NCBI RefSeq assembly: GCF_003626735.1
Contig: NZ_RBHX01000001.1
Coordinates: forward strand, 2,046,001 to 2,110,000
Source: Microbacterium sp. CGR2
GTDB lineage: Bacteria > Actinomycetota > Actinomycetes > Actinomycetales > Microbacteriaceae
Direction: 5' to 3'
Length of the DNA: 64,000 bases
This document shows, piece by piece, positions 40,042-49,357 of this stretch. Numbering within the stretch: position 1 is the stretch's first letter; every line of letters begins with the position of its first letter. Below the pieces are notes generated by a model. The model searched no databases. It was not told where the DNA came from and saw only the letters and a list, made by a program, of their open reading frames with translations. Both the position numbers and the translations under genes were made by a program.

Positions 40042-42222
40042 CTATTCGGCGGGCGCAGGCTCCTCGGCCGGTGCTGTCGCGGCATCCGCGACGGGTTCGG
40101 CCGGTGCGGGGGCAGGTGCAGGCTCAGGCGCTGGTGCGGGCTCAGGCGCTGGCGCTGCCGCGGGCTCAGGCGCTGGCGCTGGTGCGGGCTCAGGCGCTGG
40201 AGCTGGTGCGGGCGCTGGTGCGGGCTCAGGCGCTGGTGCGGGCTGGGGCGCCGGAGCTGGTGCGGGGGCCGGCTCGGTCACGGTCTCGTCGGCCGCAGCA
40301 TCCGCTGCCGTAATCCCGAACTCGATCTCGATGATGATTCCCGCGTCGGGCTCCAATTCGAGGAGTGTGGTGTCGACGGAAGGACCCGTGCCCGACGCGA
40401 GGAGGTAGCGGAACGTTACCGTGGTGCTCGACGCGAACACGAACTGGCTCAAGGATGGCCGGAGCTCGATGGAGCCGCGACCGTTCGCGTCCAGGACGGT
40501 CGAGCTGCCTCTGTCGCTGCTGCCGTCGACCAAGCCCTCGACGGTCGTTCCGGGTGCGCCGGTGACGGGCACGGTGTAGCGAAGCGCATCACCGTCGTAG
40601 GTGACAGTGGCGGTCTCCCAGGAGGGCGGCTCCGTGGGGTCTGCCGGCTCTGGTTCGACGGGAGTCTCGGGTTCGACGGGAGTTTCCGGTTCGACGGGAG
40701 TCTCTGGTTCGACGGGAGTCTCGGGCTCGACGGGAGTTTCCGGTTCGACGGGGACCTCGGGTTCGATCGGCGTCTCGGGTTCGACCGGTGTCGCCGGGTC
40801 GCCCGGTGTATCGGGCTCGTCCGGAGTTCCGGGTTCTACCGGGGCAGCCGGTGCCGCGGGCGGTCGCGGCGCTGCGGGCGGCGCCGGAGCGGCAGGCGCG
40901 ACAGGGGTCGTCGGCGCCGCCGCGTCGGGGCCTGACTGCTCCACGAGGGGAGGGGCCGGTTCCTCCTCGATCGGGGGAGCGGGCTCTTCGTCGGGTTCGG
41001 TGGCCGGTACGTCGATGACGACAGGCTCCTCGAGGCTCATCGATGCATCCGGCCCGACCTCGGAGGAGATCGACGAGGACTCGGCATCGCCGGCGCTGGG
41101 AAGCGAAGTGGCGGGGTTCGCCCCGGCGAGCCCGGGGACGATGGTGGCCGCGGCGACGACGCCGGCCACGACGAGGGCGGCGGAACCGGCTCCGACCAGT
41201 GCCCCCATTCCACTGAAGATGCCGCCGGAGACAGCTGTGCCCCCGACGCCTCCGATACCGCCGATGCCTGTGCCGACGCCCGCGGGTGCAGCACTCGCCG
41301 ACCCGGCCGCTCCCGCCCCCACACCACTGGCGGCGATGGTGCCGATACCGGGGTCGCCCGCGAAGACGGCGTCGGGGATGGAGGTCGGCATGGCAGCGAG
41401 CGCGACGGTCGGGATGCCACCCGCCTGCAGCGTCGAGAGGTACCCGGCCGCGCCGGTCACTCCGAGGACGAGTGGCAGCAGTACGAGAGCGAGGCGCGTG
41501 GAGACGTCTTTGGCTTCTGCGGAGACGATCATGCAGCGGGCGCAGTCGGCGAGATGCAGCTCGAGCCGCTTACGGTCGCGAGTGCTGAGGTTGCCCCGGG
41601 AATACGCACCGAGATGTTCGATGGTCCATTGGCACTCGGAGCCCGGGGCGGCACTGCGCAGATGCGCCTGGATCCACGCCTCGCGAAGGCCTTCGCGAGC
41701 CCGGAAGGCCAGCTGCGAGACTGCGCCCGCCTTCATGCCGAGAAGCGGGGCCACTTCCTGCGGCTTCATCTGCTCGATCTCGGTGTACCAGAGCACTTCC
41801 TGCCAGCGAGTGGGCAGGCTTCGGAATGCCTGAGCGGTCAGGCCGCGGTCGAGTGCCTCGTTCGCCGCCTGGTCGGTGGTGTCCGGATCGGCGACGGTGT
41901 CGAGCTCGTCGATGGTGGTCTCCCGACGGGAGCGCCCCCACGCTGCCGCGGTGTTGCGGATGCTGGTGAAGAGGTATGCGCGGAACGAGCCGTTGGGGCC
42001 GCCGCCCTTGACGATGGCCTGGTAGATGCGGGTGTACGACTCCTGAACGAGGTCATCCGGGTCGATCGACGAGGTGATGGAGCGTGCCACCGAGAGACCG
42101 GACGCGTAGTGCCGTCGCCAGAGTTCACCGAACGCTTCCGTGTCGCCCGAGCGGGCGCGGAGGATCAGGTCGGCGTCGCCGAGCGGCTCGTCGTGAGCGA
42201 AGGTCTTCTGGTGCACAGTCAT
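40042..42222 (-). CDS. ECF sigma factor fused to zinc finger, membrane segments and repeat-rich C-terminal domain
   Basis: 726 aa. Region 2 of an ECF sigma factor is at ~25-95 ([17 protein letters not shown]) and region 4 at ~125-183 ([31 protein letters not shown]). A zf-HC2 anti-sigma zinc finger follows: Cys197, His223, Cys227, Cys230. Hydrophobic segments lie at ~243-263 and ~337-365 with a Gly/Ala linker. Then come an acidic Pro-rich stretch (400-470), eight PVEPET-type hexapeptides (~479-526), a beta-rich domain (~535-640) and a Pro-Ala-Glu tail (650-726). This joins sigma factor, regulator and membrane sensor in one chain, as in some actinobacterial ECF groups with C-terminal extensions. 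Topology of the tail is unclear: two passes would leave it inside. Confidence 0.9.
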   Translation of the reverse strand: MTVHQKTFAHDEPLGDADLILRARSGDTEAFGELWRRHYASGLSVARSITSSIDPDDLVQESYTRIYQAIVKGGGPNGSFRAYLFTSIRNTAAAWGRSRRETTIDELDTVADPDTTDQAANEALDRGLTAQAFRSLPTRWQEVLWYTEIEQMKPQEVAPLLGMKAGAVSQLAFRAREGLREAWIQAHLRSAAPGSECQWTIEHLGAYSRGNLSTRDRKRLELHLADCARCMIVSAEAKDVSTRLALVLLPLVLGVTGAAGYLSTLQAGGIPTVALAAMPTSIPDAVFAGDPGIGTIAASGVGAGAAGSASAAPAGVGTGIGGIGGVGGTAVSGGIFSGMGALVGAGSAALVVAGVVAAATIVPGLAGANPATSLPSAGDAESSSISSEVGPDASMSLEEPVVIDVPATEPDEEPAPPIEEEPAPPLVEQSGPDAAAPTTPVAPAAPAPPAAPRPPAAPAAPVEPGTPDEPDTPGDPATPVEPETPIEPEVPVEPETPVEPETPVEPETPVEPETPVEPETPVEPEPADPTEPPSWETATVTYDGDALRYTVPVTGAPGTTVEGLVDGSSDRGSSTVLDANGRGSIELRPSLSQFVFASSTTVTFRYLLASGTGPSVDTTLLELEPDAGIIIEIEFGITAADAAADETVTEPAPAPAPAPQPAPAPEPAPAPAPAPAPEPAPAPAPEPAAAPAPEPAPAPEPAPAPAPAEPVADAATAPAEEPAPAE
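40080..40270. repeat. Pro-Ala-Glu coding repeats in sigma-factor gene
   Basis: Degenerate 6- to 18-bp units such as GGCGCTGGTGCGGGCTCA repeat through the last ~200 bp of the gene and encode [13 protein letters not shown] sequence. They are prone to slippage and length change. Low complexity within the coding frame, not a CRISPR. Confidence 0.8.
40650..40793. repeat. 18-bp tandem repeat encoding PVEPET
   Basis: About eight 18-bp units (core TTCGACGGGAGTCTC) encode [12 protein letters not shown] or PVEPEP. Such hexapeptides form extended rods and in surface proteins span the cell wall. The near-identity of the central units suggests recent expansion. Confidence 0.85.
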
Positions 42223-42675
42223 CCATCGGTCGTGGGGCGCGAAGTCGCCGCCACAGGCAGAGACGCGTGAGAGCGACTCTCATCACGCGCCTTCCCCATT
42301 GTCTCCCGAATCCGCGGGCAGGGCCAGCCCTTGTCCAACTTGACTGTCTCGCGGATCCGGCGGTCCCTGATCAACCGGTCGTCTCGCTGCCACGACCGAA
42401 TCTTCAAAAGAATCGAAGAACTCGCGTAATGATTCGGCCGCGGCCGCGTCTCATCCGTAGAGACAGCCGTACGAACTCCTCCGGGGGGCGGAGTTCAGGC
42501 GCTGGTGTGAAGGCGTGCACCGGCTCGGCGGGTCGGGATCCTCGGGGGAGGAGAACCCGACCCGCCCTCTATGAGGGGATGAGGCCGCCGGTCTGGGGAG
42601 CGGCGGCCTCCCACCTCGAGATGAAGGCGGACCGGAAAGCGCAGAGCTGCGCGTCGTCGCGCGATGGGCGGCTCT
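42223..42675. other. Gene-free 453-bp stretch between sigma-factor gene and nagA
   Basis: No credible gene is seen. It must hold the sigma-factor promoter on the minus strand. Near that end is a hairpin, CGCGTGAGAG and CTCTCATCACGCG around CGA (42264-42289). Further on is GTCTC/GAGAC (about 42450-42466), then the stronger inverted repeat at 42527-42566. The rest shows nothing recognisable. Confidence 0.6.
42527..42566 (-). terminator. 11-bp inverted repeat after nagA
   Basis: GGCGGGTCGGG (42527-42537) and CCCGACCCGCC (42556-42566), perfect, 18-nt loop. It lies about 110 bp past the nagA stop. No T-tract, so termination is only plausible. Confidence 0.4.
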
Positions 42676-43848
42676 CTAGCCGAGCAGCCGTGGTCCCACC
42701 CATACGCGCGCGACGCGCAGTTCCGCATCCAACAGCACCGCGTCCCCGATCATCCCCGGGCTCAGCCGGCCGAGCGAGGCCTCGCGTCCGATGGCCCGCG
42801 CCGGCGTCTCTGTGACCGCCCGCACCGCCTCCGGCAGGCTTGCACCGGCCGCGACCGCCCGCTGCAGCGCCACATCCTGCGTCAGCGTCGAACCCGCGAT
42901 CGAGCCCGTCTGATCCGTTCGCGCGACGCCGTTCTCGACGGTGACGCTCACGGACCCGAGGTCGTAGTGACCGTCTTCGCTGCCGGCTGCGGCCATCGCG
43001 TCGGTGACCAGGGCCACCCGGCCGGGCGCGGAATCGAACAGCAGCTTGATGACGTGCGCGTCGAGGTGGACACCGTCCGCGATCGCCTCCAGGATGACGC
43101 GGTGGTCTGCTGCCGCCGCCAGTACCGGGCCGGGGGCGCGGTGGTGGATGCCGGGCATCGCGTTGAACGCATGAGTGAGGATCGAGGCGCCTGCATCGAA
43201 AGCGGCTTTCGCCGTGGCAGCATCCGCGTCGGTGTGCCCGACGGCGGCGGCAGCGCCGGCGGCCACGATCTGGCGCACGGCGTCGAGTCCGCCCGGCAGC
43301 TCGGGAGCGACCGTCACCTGGCGGATCGTGCCGCGCCCGGCCTCGAGAAGATGCGCGACATCGGCCGCGACCGGGGCTCTCAGCAGCGCCGGATCGTGCG
43401 CGCCCTGGTGTCCCGGGTCGAGGAATGGGCCTTCCAGGTGCGAGCCGAGGATGTCGGCATCTGTCTCCGTCAGGTCCGCGATGGCGGCGACGCTGCGCGC
43501 CAGATCGTCGATCGACGCGGTCACCAGGGAGATCACGGCGCGTGTCGTGCCGTGCGCGCGGTGCATCGCTCGTGCTGTGCGGATCGCCGCGGCGCCATCG
43601 TCGTATGACGCTCCGGCGCCGCCGTGTCCGTGGATGTCGATGAAACCGGGGGACAGGATGGCACCGGTGCCGGCGGCATCCTCAGCATCGACCACCTCGT
43701 CGGCCGGCGACCAGTCGGTGCCGACCCCGCGGGAGACGACCGCGCCGTCTTCGATACGGATCCACCCGTTCTCCGTGACCGACCCCTCGTCGACGATCCG
43801 CGCGGAGTGGATGACCAGCGAGCCGGCCTCCGAGGAGTGGATGCTCAT
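42676..43848 (-). CDS. nagA: N-acetylglucosamine-6-phosphate deacetylase
   Basis: 390-aa amidohydrolase that removes acetate from GlcNAc-6-P to give glucosamine-6-P for NagB. SPGFIDIHGHGGAGASYDD is the N-terminal metal motif, HLEGPFLDPGHQGAHD holds the metal Glu, HAFNAMPGIHHR the substrate His, and VTDAMAAAG the catalytic Asp. Its start overlaps the stop of the second GH20 gene by 4 bp, so hexosaminidase and deacetylase are made together. It is separated from kinase and nagB by the sigma-factor block. Confidence 0.95.
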   Translation of the reverse strand: MSIHSSEAGSLVIHSARIVDEGSVTENGWIRIEDGAVVSRGVGTDWSPADEVVDAEDAAGTGAILSPGFIDIHGHGGAGASYDDGAAAIRTARAMHRAHGTTRAVISLVTASIDDLARSVAAIADLTETDADILGSHLEGPFLDPGHQGAHDPALLRAPVAADVAHLLEAGRGTIRQVTVAPELPGGLDAVRQIVAAGAAAAVGHTDADAATAKAAFDAGASILTHAFNAMPGIHHRAPGPVLAAAADHRVILEAIADGVHLDAHVIKLLFDSAPGRVALVTDAMAAAGSEDGHYDLGSVSVTVENGVARTDQTGSIAGSTLTQDVALQRAVAAGASLPEAVRAVTETPARAIGREASLGRLSPGMIGDAVLLDAELRVARVWVGPRLLG

Positions 43849-45356
43849 CGTTCGCTCCAGGTGATCTCGGGGGCGGCGTGGAAGTCCACCCCTTCAGCCT
43901 TCCACAGGGGAGCGAGCGACCCCAGACGTGCTCGGAAGGACTCCCAGGTCCGCTCGGGCCCCTCTTTCGGCGACCAGGCGACCTCGGCCTGCGCGGCGGC
44001 ACGGGGGAAGACCATCTGCTCGACGTCGCGGAACGTGCGGGTGGTCTCGGACCACAGCGGGGCCTCGATACCGAGGATCGCGGTGTCCGGGACGTCGAGG
44101 ATCGCGGTCGGCTCCCACTGGTAGGCCGTGCGGACGTCGATGACGGCGGCCCACGTGAGGCCGAGAGGGAAGTCCGCGGTGTACTTCATGTCGAGGTACG
44201 TCACGTCCGCTGCGGACATGATCAGCGCGCCACCACGCTCGACGAAGTGCGCGGCCTCCTCCGCGTGCGTGCCGGAGGGCGTGGTCATTCCCCAGTACTG
44301 ACCCACCGTGCCCTCCGCGATCTGCGCGGCCGAGCCCATCTCGTGCCAGGCGATCGGCGTCTTGCCAGCCTCGACGACGATCGCGGTGGCGCGCTCGGCG
44401 AAGAGGTCGAAGTCGGCCTGCGGGGTGCCGAGCGACTCGTCGCCTCCGATGTGGATGTACGGTCCCGGGGTCATCTCCGCGAGCTCACGGATCACATCGC
44501 GGACGAAGTCGTACGTGCGCTCTTCGTGGATGCGCACACTGGAATGCCCCACGCCCCATCCCAGGTACGTCTCGCCGGCCACGGGCAGCGCCTGCCCGAG
44601 CCGGGCGGATTCGGTGACGAGTGAATCGTTCATGACCGGTGCCTCGACGAGCTCAGGGTAGGCGACGCCGATCGCGTGCGTGTGGCCGGGCAGGTCGATC
44701 TCGGGGATCACGACCATGTGTCGGGATGCCGCGTACGCCACGATCTCGCGATAGTCGTCCTTCGTATAGAAGCCGCCGGCGTCGCCGCCCGCCGACGTCG
44801 AGGACGAGAGCTCGGTGAGCAGCGGCCACGAGTCGATGTGCACTCGCCAGCCCTGGTCGTCACTGAGGTGCAGGTGCAGGTGGTTGAACTTCAGTGCACT
44901 CGTGGTGTCGATGAACTTCTTCACGGCGTCGACGCCGAAGAAGTGCCGCGCCACGTCGAGCATGACGCCGCGTCGTTCGAAGCGCGGGGCGTCCTGCACG
45001 TCCGCGCGAAGGATGCCCCAGCCGCTCTCGTCCTCGCGCAGGAGCTGCAGCAGGGTCTGCATGCCGTAGAAGAGGCCGGCTTCGTCGGCACCCGCGATGA
45101 CGACGCGGTCGTCGACCGTCAGGGTGTAGCCCTCGGGCGCGGCGACGGCGGGGTCCAGACGGAGCTCGATCTCGGCTGCACGCTCGTCGGATCGGGAGAG
45201 GCGGATGCCGGTGCGGCGCTCGACCGCCTCGATCAGCTGCGCGGTGGTGGCAGAGGTGCCGAGGACGCGGGTGGCCGTGGTGACCGGCATCCGCCCTTCC
45301 CCAACGGTGGCGGATGCGGGCGCGGGCACGAGCGGGAGGGAATGGGTAAAGACCAT
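43845..45356 (-). CDS. GH20 beta-N-acetylhexosaminidase (stand-alone)
   Basis: 503-aa cytoplasmic family 20 enzyme. The GH20b domain covers ~1-115 and the barrel ~120-480 with [31 protein letters not shown] and the catalytic pair in HIGGDESLG. It has the same domain order as the GH20 half of the fusion at 31533 but differs clearly in sequence, so the two are old paralogues. The ATG at 45356 lies 6 bp after a -10 box, suggesting leaderless translation. nagA follows with 4-bp overlap. Confidence 0.93.
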   Translation of the reverse strand: MVFTHSLPLVPAPASATVGEGRMPVTTATRVLGTSATTAQLIEAVERRTGIRLSRSDERAAEIELRLDPAVAAPEGYTLTVDDRVVIAGADEAGLFYGMQTLLQLLREDESGWGILRADVQDAPRFERRGVMLDVARHFFGVDAVKKFIDTTSALKFNHLHLHLSDDQGWRVHIDSWPLLTELSSSTSAGGDAGGFYTKDDYREIVAYAASRHMVVIPEIDLPGHTHAIGVAYPELVEAPVMNDSLVTESARLGQALPVAGETYLGWGVGHSSVRIHEERTYDFVRDVIRELAEMTPGPYIHIGGDESLGTPQADFDLFAERATAIVVEAGKTPIAWHEMGSAAQIAEGTVGQYWGMTTPSGTHAEEAAHFVERGGALIMSAADVTYLDMKYTADFPLGLTWAAVIDVRTAYQWEPTAILDVPDTAILGIEAPLWSETTRTFRDVEQMVFPRAAAQAEVAWSPKEGPERTWESFRARLGSLAPLWKAEGVDFHAAPEITWSER

Positions 45357-45391
45357 GAACAAAACTTACCCCGGGGGGCGCGCCCTGCGAA
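45357..45391 (-). promoter_or_regulatory. Leaderless promoter of GH20-nagA
   Basis: On the minus strand TTCGCA (45391-45386), 17 bp, TAAGTT (45368-45363), then 6 bp to the ATG. The bases just before the ATG, TTTTGTTC, repeat the left arm of the ROK operator at 34859-34866, so the same repressor may act here. Confidence 0.5.
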
Positions 45392-45403
45392 GGGGGAATC
45401 CGC

Positions 45404-45409
45404 TATGCT
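45404..45409 (+). promoter_or_regulatory. Candidate -10 box for glyA-folD
   Basis: TATGCT lies 9 bp before the riboswitch, so transcripts would start with the aptamer. No good -35 was found. Confidence 0.35.
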
Positions 45410-45414
45410 CATGA

Positions 45415-45488
45415 CTGTCGCGACTGGCGTCTGGGTGGACAACCACCGGGGAGCGACTGACCACGGAATTCGACCGCGCGCCTGGGCC
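45415..45488 (+). promoter_or_regulatory. ZTP (pfl motif) riboswitch controlling glyA-folD
   Basis: The aptamer pattern is complete: CGCGACTGGCG, then GGGTGG and CCACCGGGGAGCGA (helix GGTGG/CCACC; TCGC pairs with GCGA), and after a short linker the CCGCGCGCCTGGGC hairpin. The class binds ZMP/ZTP, which build up when 10-formyl-THF is short, and turns on one-carbon genes; glyA and folD are classic targets. A ribosome site (AGAGGA) follows 30 nt later and there is no T-run, so control is probably at translation. Confidence 0.88.
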
Positions 45489-45530
45489 GATAGGAACACC
45501 CCTTCGAATCCGTCGTCAGAGGAGCATGTC

Positions 45531-46805
45531 ATGACCGATCGTTACTTCAACGCCCCGCTCGCAGAGGTAGATCCTGAGATCGCCGAGGTCCTCGACCGCG
45601 AACTGAAGCGCCAGCAGACCTTCCTCGAGATGATCGCCTCGGAGAACTTCGTCCCCGTCTCCGTGCTGCAGGCGCAGGGTTCGGTCCTCACCAACAAGTA
45701 CGCCGAGGGCTACCCCGGTCGGCGCTACTACGGCGGCTGCGAAGAGGTCGACGTCGCGGAGGAACTGGCGATCGCCCGAGCCAAGAGCCTCTTCGGCGCG
45801 GAGTTCGCGAACGTCCAGCCGCATTCCGGAGCTTCGGCGAACGCCGCCGTCCTGCACGCCATCGCGCGCCCCGGCGACACCCTGCTCGGTCTCTCGCTCG
45901 ACCAGGGCGGACACCTCACGCACGGCATGAAGATCAACTTCTCCGGTCGTCTCTACGACATCGTCGCCTACGGCGTGAACCCCGAGACCTCCACCATCGA
46001 CATGGAAGAGGTGCGTCGGCTCGCGATCGAGCACAAGCCGAAGGTGATCATCGCCGGCTGGTCCGCCTACCCTCGCACGCTCGACTTCGCCGCTTTCCGC
46101 GCGATCGCCGACGAGGTGGGCGCCCTGCTCTGGGTCGACATGGCCCACTTCGCCGGCCTCGTCGCCGCAGGCCTGCACCCGAACCCGGTGCCGCACGCCC
46201 ACGTCGTCTCGTCGACCGTGCACAAGACCATCGGCGGGCCGCGCTCCGGCTTCATCCTCACCAACGATGCCGACATCGCGAAGAAGATCAACTCGGCCGT
46301 GTTCCCGGGTCAGCAGGGTGGTCCGCTCATGCACGTGATCGCCGCGAAGGCGACGGCGTTCAAGCTCGCCGCGACGCCCGAGTTCAAGGAGCGCCAGGAG
46401 CGCGTGCTGCGCGGTGCGTCCCTGCTCGCCGAGCGGCTGTCCCAGCAGGATGTGAAGGATGCCGGCATCGCCGTCCGCTCGGGCGGCACCGACGTGCACC
46501 TGGTCCTGGTGGACCTGCGGGATGCCCAGATCGACGGCAAGCAGGCCGAAGACCTGCTGCACGACATCCACATCACCGTGAACCGCAACGCGGTGCCGAA
46601 CGACCCGCGCCCGCCCATGGTCACCTCGGGTCTGCGCATCGGCACACCCGCGCTCGCCACCCGTGGTTTCGGCGACGCGGAGTTCACCGAGGTCGCCGAC
46701 ATCATCGCTCTCGCGCTGCTTCCCGGCGCCGACGTCGAAGCTCTCCGGGCACGTGCGGACGCGCTCGCCGCGGCGTTCCCGCTCTACCAGGACCTGCAGC
46801 AGTGA
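45531..46805 (+). CDS. glyA: Serine hydroxymethyltransferase
   Basis: 424-aa PLP enzyme that makes glycine and 5,10-methylene-THF from serine and THF. Typical blocks: [43 protein letters not shown], and [13 protein letters not shown] with the PLP-binding Lys. The start is the ATG after AGAGGAGCATGTC; longer upstream reading covers the riboswitch and is not coding. The stop overlaps folD (GTGA). It is the main source of one-carbon units for purN and purH. Confidence 0.97.
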   Translation: MTDRYFNAPLAEVDPEIAEVLDRELKRQQTFLEMIASENFVPVSVLQAQGSVLTNKYAEGYPGRRYYGGCEEVDVAEELAIARAKSLFGAEFANVQPHSGASANAAVLHAIARPGDTLLGLSLDQGGHLTHGMKINFSGRLYDIVAYGVNPETSTIDMEEVRRLAIEHKPKVIIAGWSAYPRTLDFAAFRAIADEVGALLWVDMAHFAGLVAAGLHPNPVPHAHVVSSTVHKTIGGPRSGFILTNDADIAKKINSAVFPGQQGGPLMHVIAAKATAFKLAATPEFKERQERVLRGASLLAERLSQQDVKDAGIAVRSGGTDVHLVLVDLRDAQIDGKQAEDLLHDIHITVNRNAVPNDPRPPMVTSGLRIGTPALATRGFGDAEFTEVADIIALALLPGADVEALRARADALAAAFPLYQDLQQ

Positions 46806-47680
46806 CCGCTGTCGTCCTCGACGGGAAGGCGGCTGCGGCTGCGATCAGGGCCGAGCTCACCGAGCGGGTCGCTGCGCTGAAGGCCCAGGGCATCACGCCC
46901 GGTATCGCGACCGTCCTCGTCGGAGCCGACCCGGCCTCGCAGCTCTACGTCGGCATGAAGCACCGGCAGTCGGAAGCGATCGGGATGAACTCGATCCAGC
47001 GGGAGTTGCCGGCGCATGCCACCCAGGCCGATGTCGAAGCGCTGATCGACGAACTCAACGCCGACCCGCTGTGCCACGGCTACATCGTGCAGCTGCCGCT
47101 GCCGAAGCACATCGACACCGACGCGATCCTCGAGCGGATCGACCCGGCGAAGGATGCCGACGGACTGCACCCGACCAACCTCGGGCGGCTCGTGCTGAAC
47201 GTCAACGGCGAGATCCACACCCCGCTGCCGTGCACGCCGCGCGGTGTGATCGAGCTGCTGCTGCGCAACGGCTACGACCTGAAGGGGAAGCACGTCGTCG
47301 TCGTCGGCCGTGGAGTGACGATCGGCCGCTCGATCGGCCTGCTGCTCACGCGGCGCGACCTCAACGCCACGGTTACGCTCACCCATACCGGCACCGTCGA
47401 CATGCCGCGCTACCTGCGCGAGGCCGACGTGATCGTCGCCGCTGCCGGGGTCAAGCACCTCATCCGTGCGGAGGACGTCAAGCCGGGGGCTGCCGTGCTC
47501 GACGTCGGCGTGACGCGCGAGACCGACCCGGAGACGGGTAAGAGCCTGGTGTTCGGCGATGTCGCTCCCGATGTCGCCGAGGTCGCCGGCTACATCTCGC
47601 CGAACCCCGGCGGGGTCGGGCCGATGACGGTGGCGCTGCTGATGACGAACGTCGTCGAGGCGGCCGAGCGGCTCGCCTGA
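46802..47680 (+). CDS. folD: Methylenetetrahydrofolate dehydrogenase / methenyl-THF cyclohydrolase
   Basis: 292-aa bifunctional enzyme that oxidises 5,10-methylene-THF to 10-formyl-[17 protein letters not shown] holds the catalytic Lys, [10 protein letters not shown] and [11 protein letters not shown] are folate-site motifs, [11 protein letters not shown] the NADP loop (Val replaces the commoner Ser/Asn), and [10 protein letters not shown] the C-terminal signature. GTG start overlaps the glyA stop, so both depend on the ZTP riboswitch. A small hairpin follows. Confidence 0.97.
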   Translation: MTAVVLDGKAAAAAIRAELTERVAALKAQGITPGIATVLVGADPASQLYVGMKHRQSEAIGMNSIQRELPAHATQADVEALIDELNADPLCHGYIVQLPLPKHIDTDAILERIDPAKDADGLHPTNLGRLVLNVNGEIHTPLPCTPRGVIELLLRNGYDLKGKHVVVVGRGVTIGRSIGLLLTRRDLNATVTLTHTGTVDMPRYLREADVIVAAAGVKHLIRAEDVKPGAAVLDVGVTRETDPETGKSLVFGDVAPDVAEVAGYISPNPGGVGPMTVALLMTNVVEAAERLA

Positions 47681-47690
47681 CAGCACCCTT

Positions 47691-47709
47691 GCTCCGGTGC
47701 GACCGGAGC
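47691..47709 (+). terminator. Short hairpin after folD
   Basis: GCTCCGGT and ACCGGAGC pair over GCG, 10 bp after the folD stop and just ahead of the convergent DUF6882 gene. No T-tract; plausible weak terminator. Confidence 0.45.
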
Positions 47710-47716
47710 GGGCGGT

Positions 47717-48439
47717 TCAGCCTTCGGAGTGCAGCGAGCTCTCGATGCCGCTGATGCGCGCCTGCTCGTCGAAGCGGAACGTGGTCGACCCGGTGGCGTC
47801 GACCACGTTCGCGCCGGAGAACGCCTCGTCGGTCCACGTCAGGGTCCAGCCCGCCAGGCGAGCGAGGTCCCACACAGCGGTGCGCGCGTCCGTGAACGCG
47901 GTCGCCGCAAGGATCCGGGGGAGGGCGATGGTGGCATCCGCGACGGTCAGTGCGGGAAGCGGCGCGTCGAGGAGGAACACCGCGCGCGTACCGCCGCCGA
48001 CAGGGGCGGAGTAGTACGGGGCGCGTCCCGTGAGCTCGACGGCGACGCCTCCGATGATGTGTGCCGCCCGCGCGATCCAGTCGTCGTCTCCCGCGGCGTC
48101 AGCGGGGAACGGGACCTCCGCCGTCGTCAGTTCCGCGATGCCGTGCTGGGCTCCGTACGTTTGCAGCTGCGCCGCGACTCCGTGCGCATCGCCCTGCGGG
48201 TGCGCCCACGCCCACAGCGTCGAGCGGGGCCCGGGCGCGATCGTGGCGATCAGGTGCGCGCGCGTGACCAGCTGGCGCGAAGGATCGGCGTTCGCCGTGA
48301 AGGTGATGGTGCCCGCAGCCATGTCCGCATCCCAGCGGTGCTCGCCGAGAGCGTCGGTGGCCGCCGAGAGAGCATCCTGGCGGAGCGCGGTGAACAGGGC
48401 GGCACGGTCGGCGAGGGGCTGGAGCGCGGCGAAAGTCAT
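47717..48439 (-). CDS. DUF6882 family protein
   Basis: 240 aa, soluble, no signal peptide. It has the layout of the actinobacterial DUF6882 family: an N-terminal helical part, a strand region with WDADMAAGTITFTANA, and the segment STLWAWAHP. No catalytic motif is evident and function is unknown. It converges with folD and is followed upstream by a 117-bp gap to the hpa cluster, with which it shares strand but probably not transcript. Confidence 0.7.
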   Translation of the reverse strand: MTFAALQPLADRAALFTALRQDALSAATDALGEHRWDADMAAGTITFTANADPSRQLVTRAHLIATIAPGPRSTLWAWAHPQGDAHGVAAQLQTYGAQHGIAELTTAEVPFPADAAGDDDWIARAAHIIGGVAVELTGRAPYYSAPVGGGTRAVFLLDAPLPALTVADATIALPRILAATAFTDARTAVWDLARLAGWTLTWTDEAFSGANVVDATGSTTFRFDEQARISGIESSLHSEG

Positions 48440-48556
48440 GCTGACAGTCTCGCGCGCGTCGCTATGAATACGCCAGCGTCAGCTCATCGACTTCCGAATC
48501 GCGCCCGTGGTCCGATCCTCTGCCGGAACGTGACCATCTGCGCGATGCCAAAGCCG

Positions 48557-49357
48557 TCAATAGCTTTCGCGCTCCGCGTCGTCGGACACGATGAAGCGGG
48601 ACGCCAGGGCTTCGGATGCTCGGGCGAGCAGAGCCACGTCAGCACCGACCGCGACGAAGTCGGCCCCGGCGGCGAGGTAGGCGTCGGCGGCCCCAGGGTC
48701 GAACGCGTTAACCCCCACGGGTTTTCCGGCGGTCTTGACCGCGGCGAAGACACGCTCGACGGAGGCGACGACTTCCGGATGCGTCTGCCGTCCCAGAAGC
48801 CCCATCGACGCCGACAGGTCCGAGGGGCCGACGAACACGGCGTCCACGCCGTCGACGGCGGCGATGTCGGCGGCGGCATCCACACCGGCCACCGTCTCGA
48901 TCTGCACCGTCAGTGAGGTGTGGGTGGCGGCCTCCTGAAGGTAGCCCTCGACGCGATTCCACCGCGCGCTGCGGGCGAGTGCGCTTCCTACACCGCGCAC
49001 CCCTTCGGGCGGGTAACGGGTCGCCGCCACGGCCGCGCGAGCTTCTTCGGCGGACGACACCATGGGGACGATGAGGTTCTGCGCGCCGAGGTCGAGGACC
49101 TGCTTGATCGCGACGGCGTCGTTCGACGGCACGCGCACCACAGGAGTGATCGGGTAGGCGGCGACCGCCTGCAGCTGCAGAAGCACCGTCTCGAGCGTGT
49201 TCGCCGAGTGCTCCATGTCGATGAGCAGCCAGTCCAGTCCAGAGCCAGCGGCCACTTCGGTGACCAGGGCACTCCCCGAGCACGCCCACATGCCGACGAG
49301 GGCACGGTCGGACGCGGCCAGCCGCTCGCGGAAGGACGGGTCTAGACGAAGCGACAT
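48557..49357 (-). CDS. hpaI: HpcH/HpaI-type class II aldolase
   Basis: 266-aa metal-dependent aldolase for the last step of homoprotocatechuate breakdown: 4-hydroxy-2-oxoheptane-1,7-dioate to pyruvate and succinic semialdehyde. LLIDMEHSANTLETVLLQLQ, PVVRVPSND, QIETVAGVDAA and VFVGPSDLSASMGL are family motifs with the metal Glu and Asp. The chosen ATG overlaps the hydratase gene by 16 bp. Last gene of the hpa operon on this strand. Confidence 0.92.
   Translation of the reverse strand: MSLRLDPSFRERLAASDRALVGMWACSGSALVTEVAAGSGLDWLLIDMEHSANTLETVLLQLQAVAAYPITPVVRVPSNDAVAIKQVLDLGAQNLIVPMVSSAEEARAAVAATRYPPEGVRGVGSALARSARWNRVEGYLQEAATHTSLTVQIETVAGVDAAADIAAVDGVDAVFVGPSDLSASMGLLGRQTHPEVVASVERVFAAVKTAGKPVGVNAFDPGAADAYLAAGADFVAVGADVALLARASEALASRFIVSDDAERESY

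Noticed and set aside
40080..40793. Possible CRISPR array
   Set aside because: Repeats are contiguous, in coding frame and lack unique spacers; they encode protein repeats.
39592..40935. 447-aa plus-strand frame with Trp/Cys/Gly/Arg repeats
   Set aside because: It is the complement of the Pro-Ala-Glu repeats in the sigma-factor gene; repeats explain its length.
44676..45530. 285-residue extension of glyA
   Set aside because: It would run through the GH20 gene on the other strand and through the riboswitch; the ATG at 45531 fits the family.
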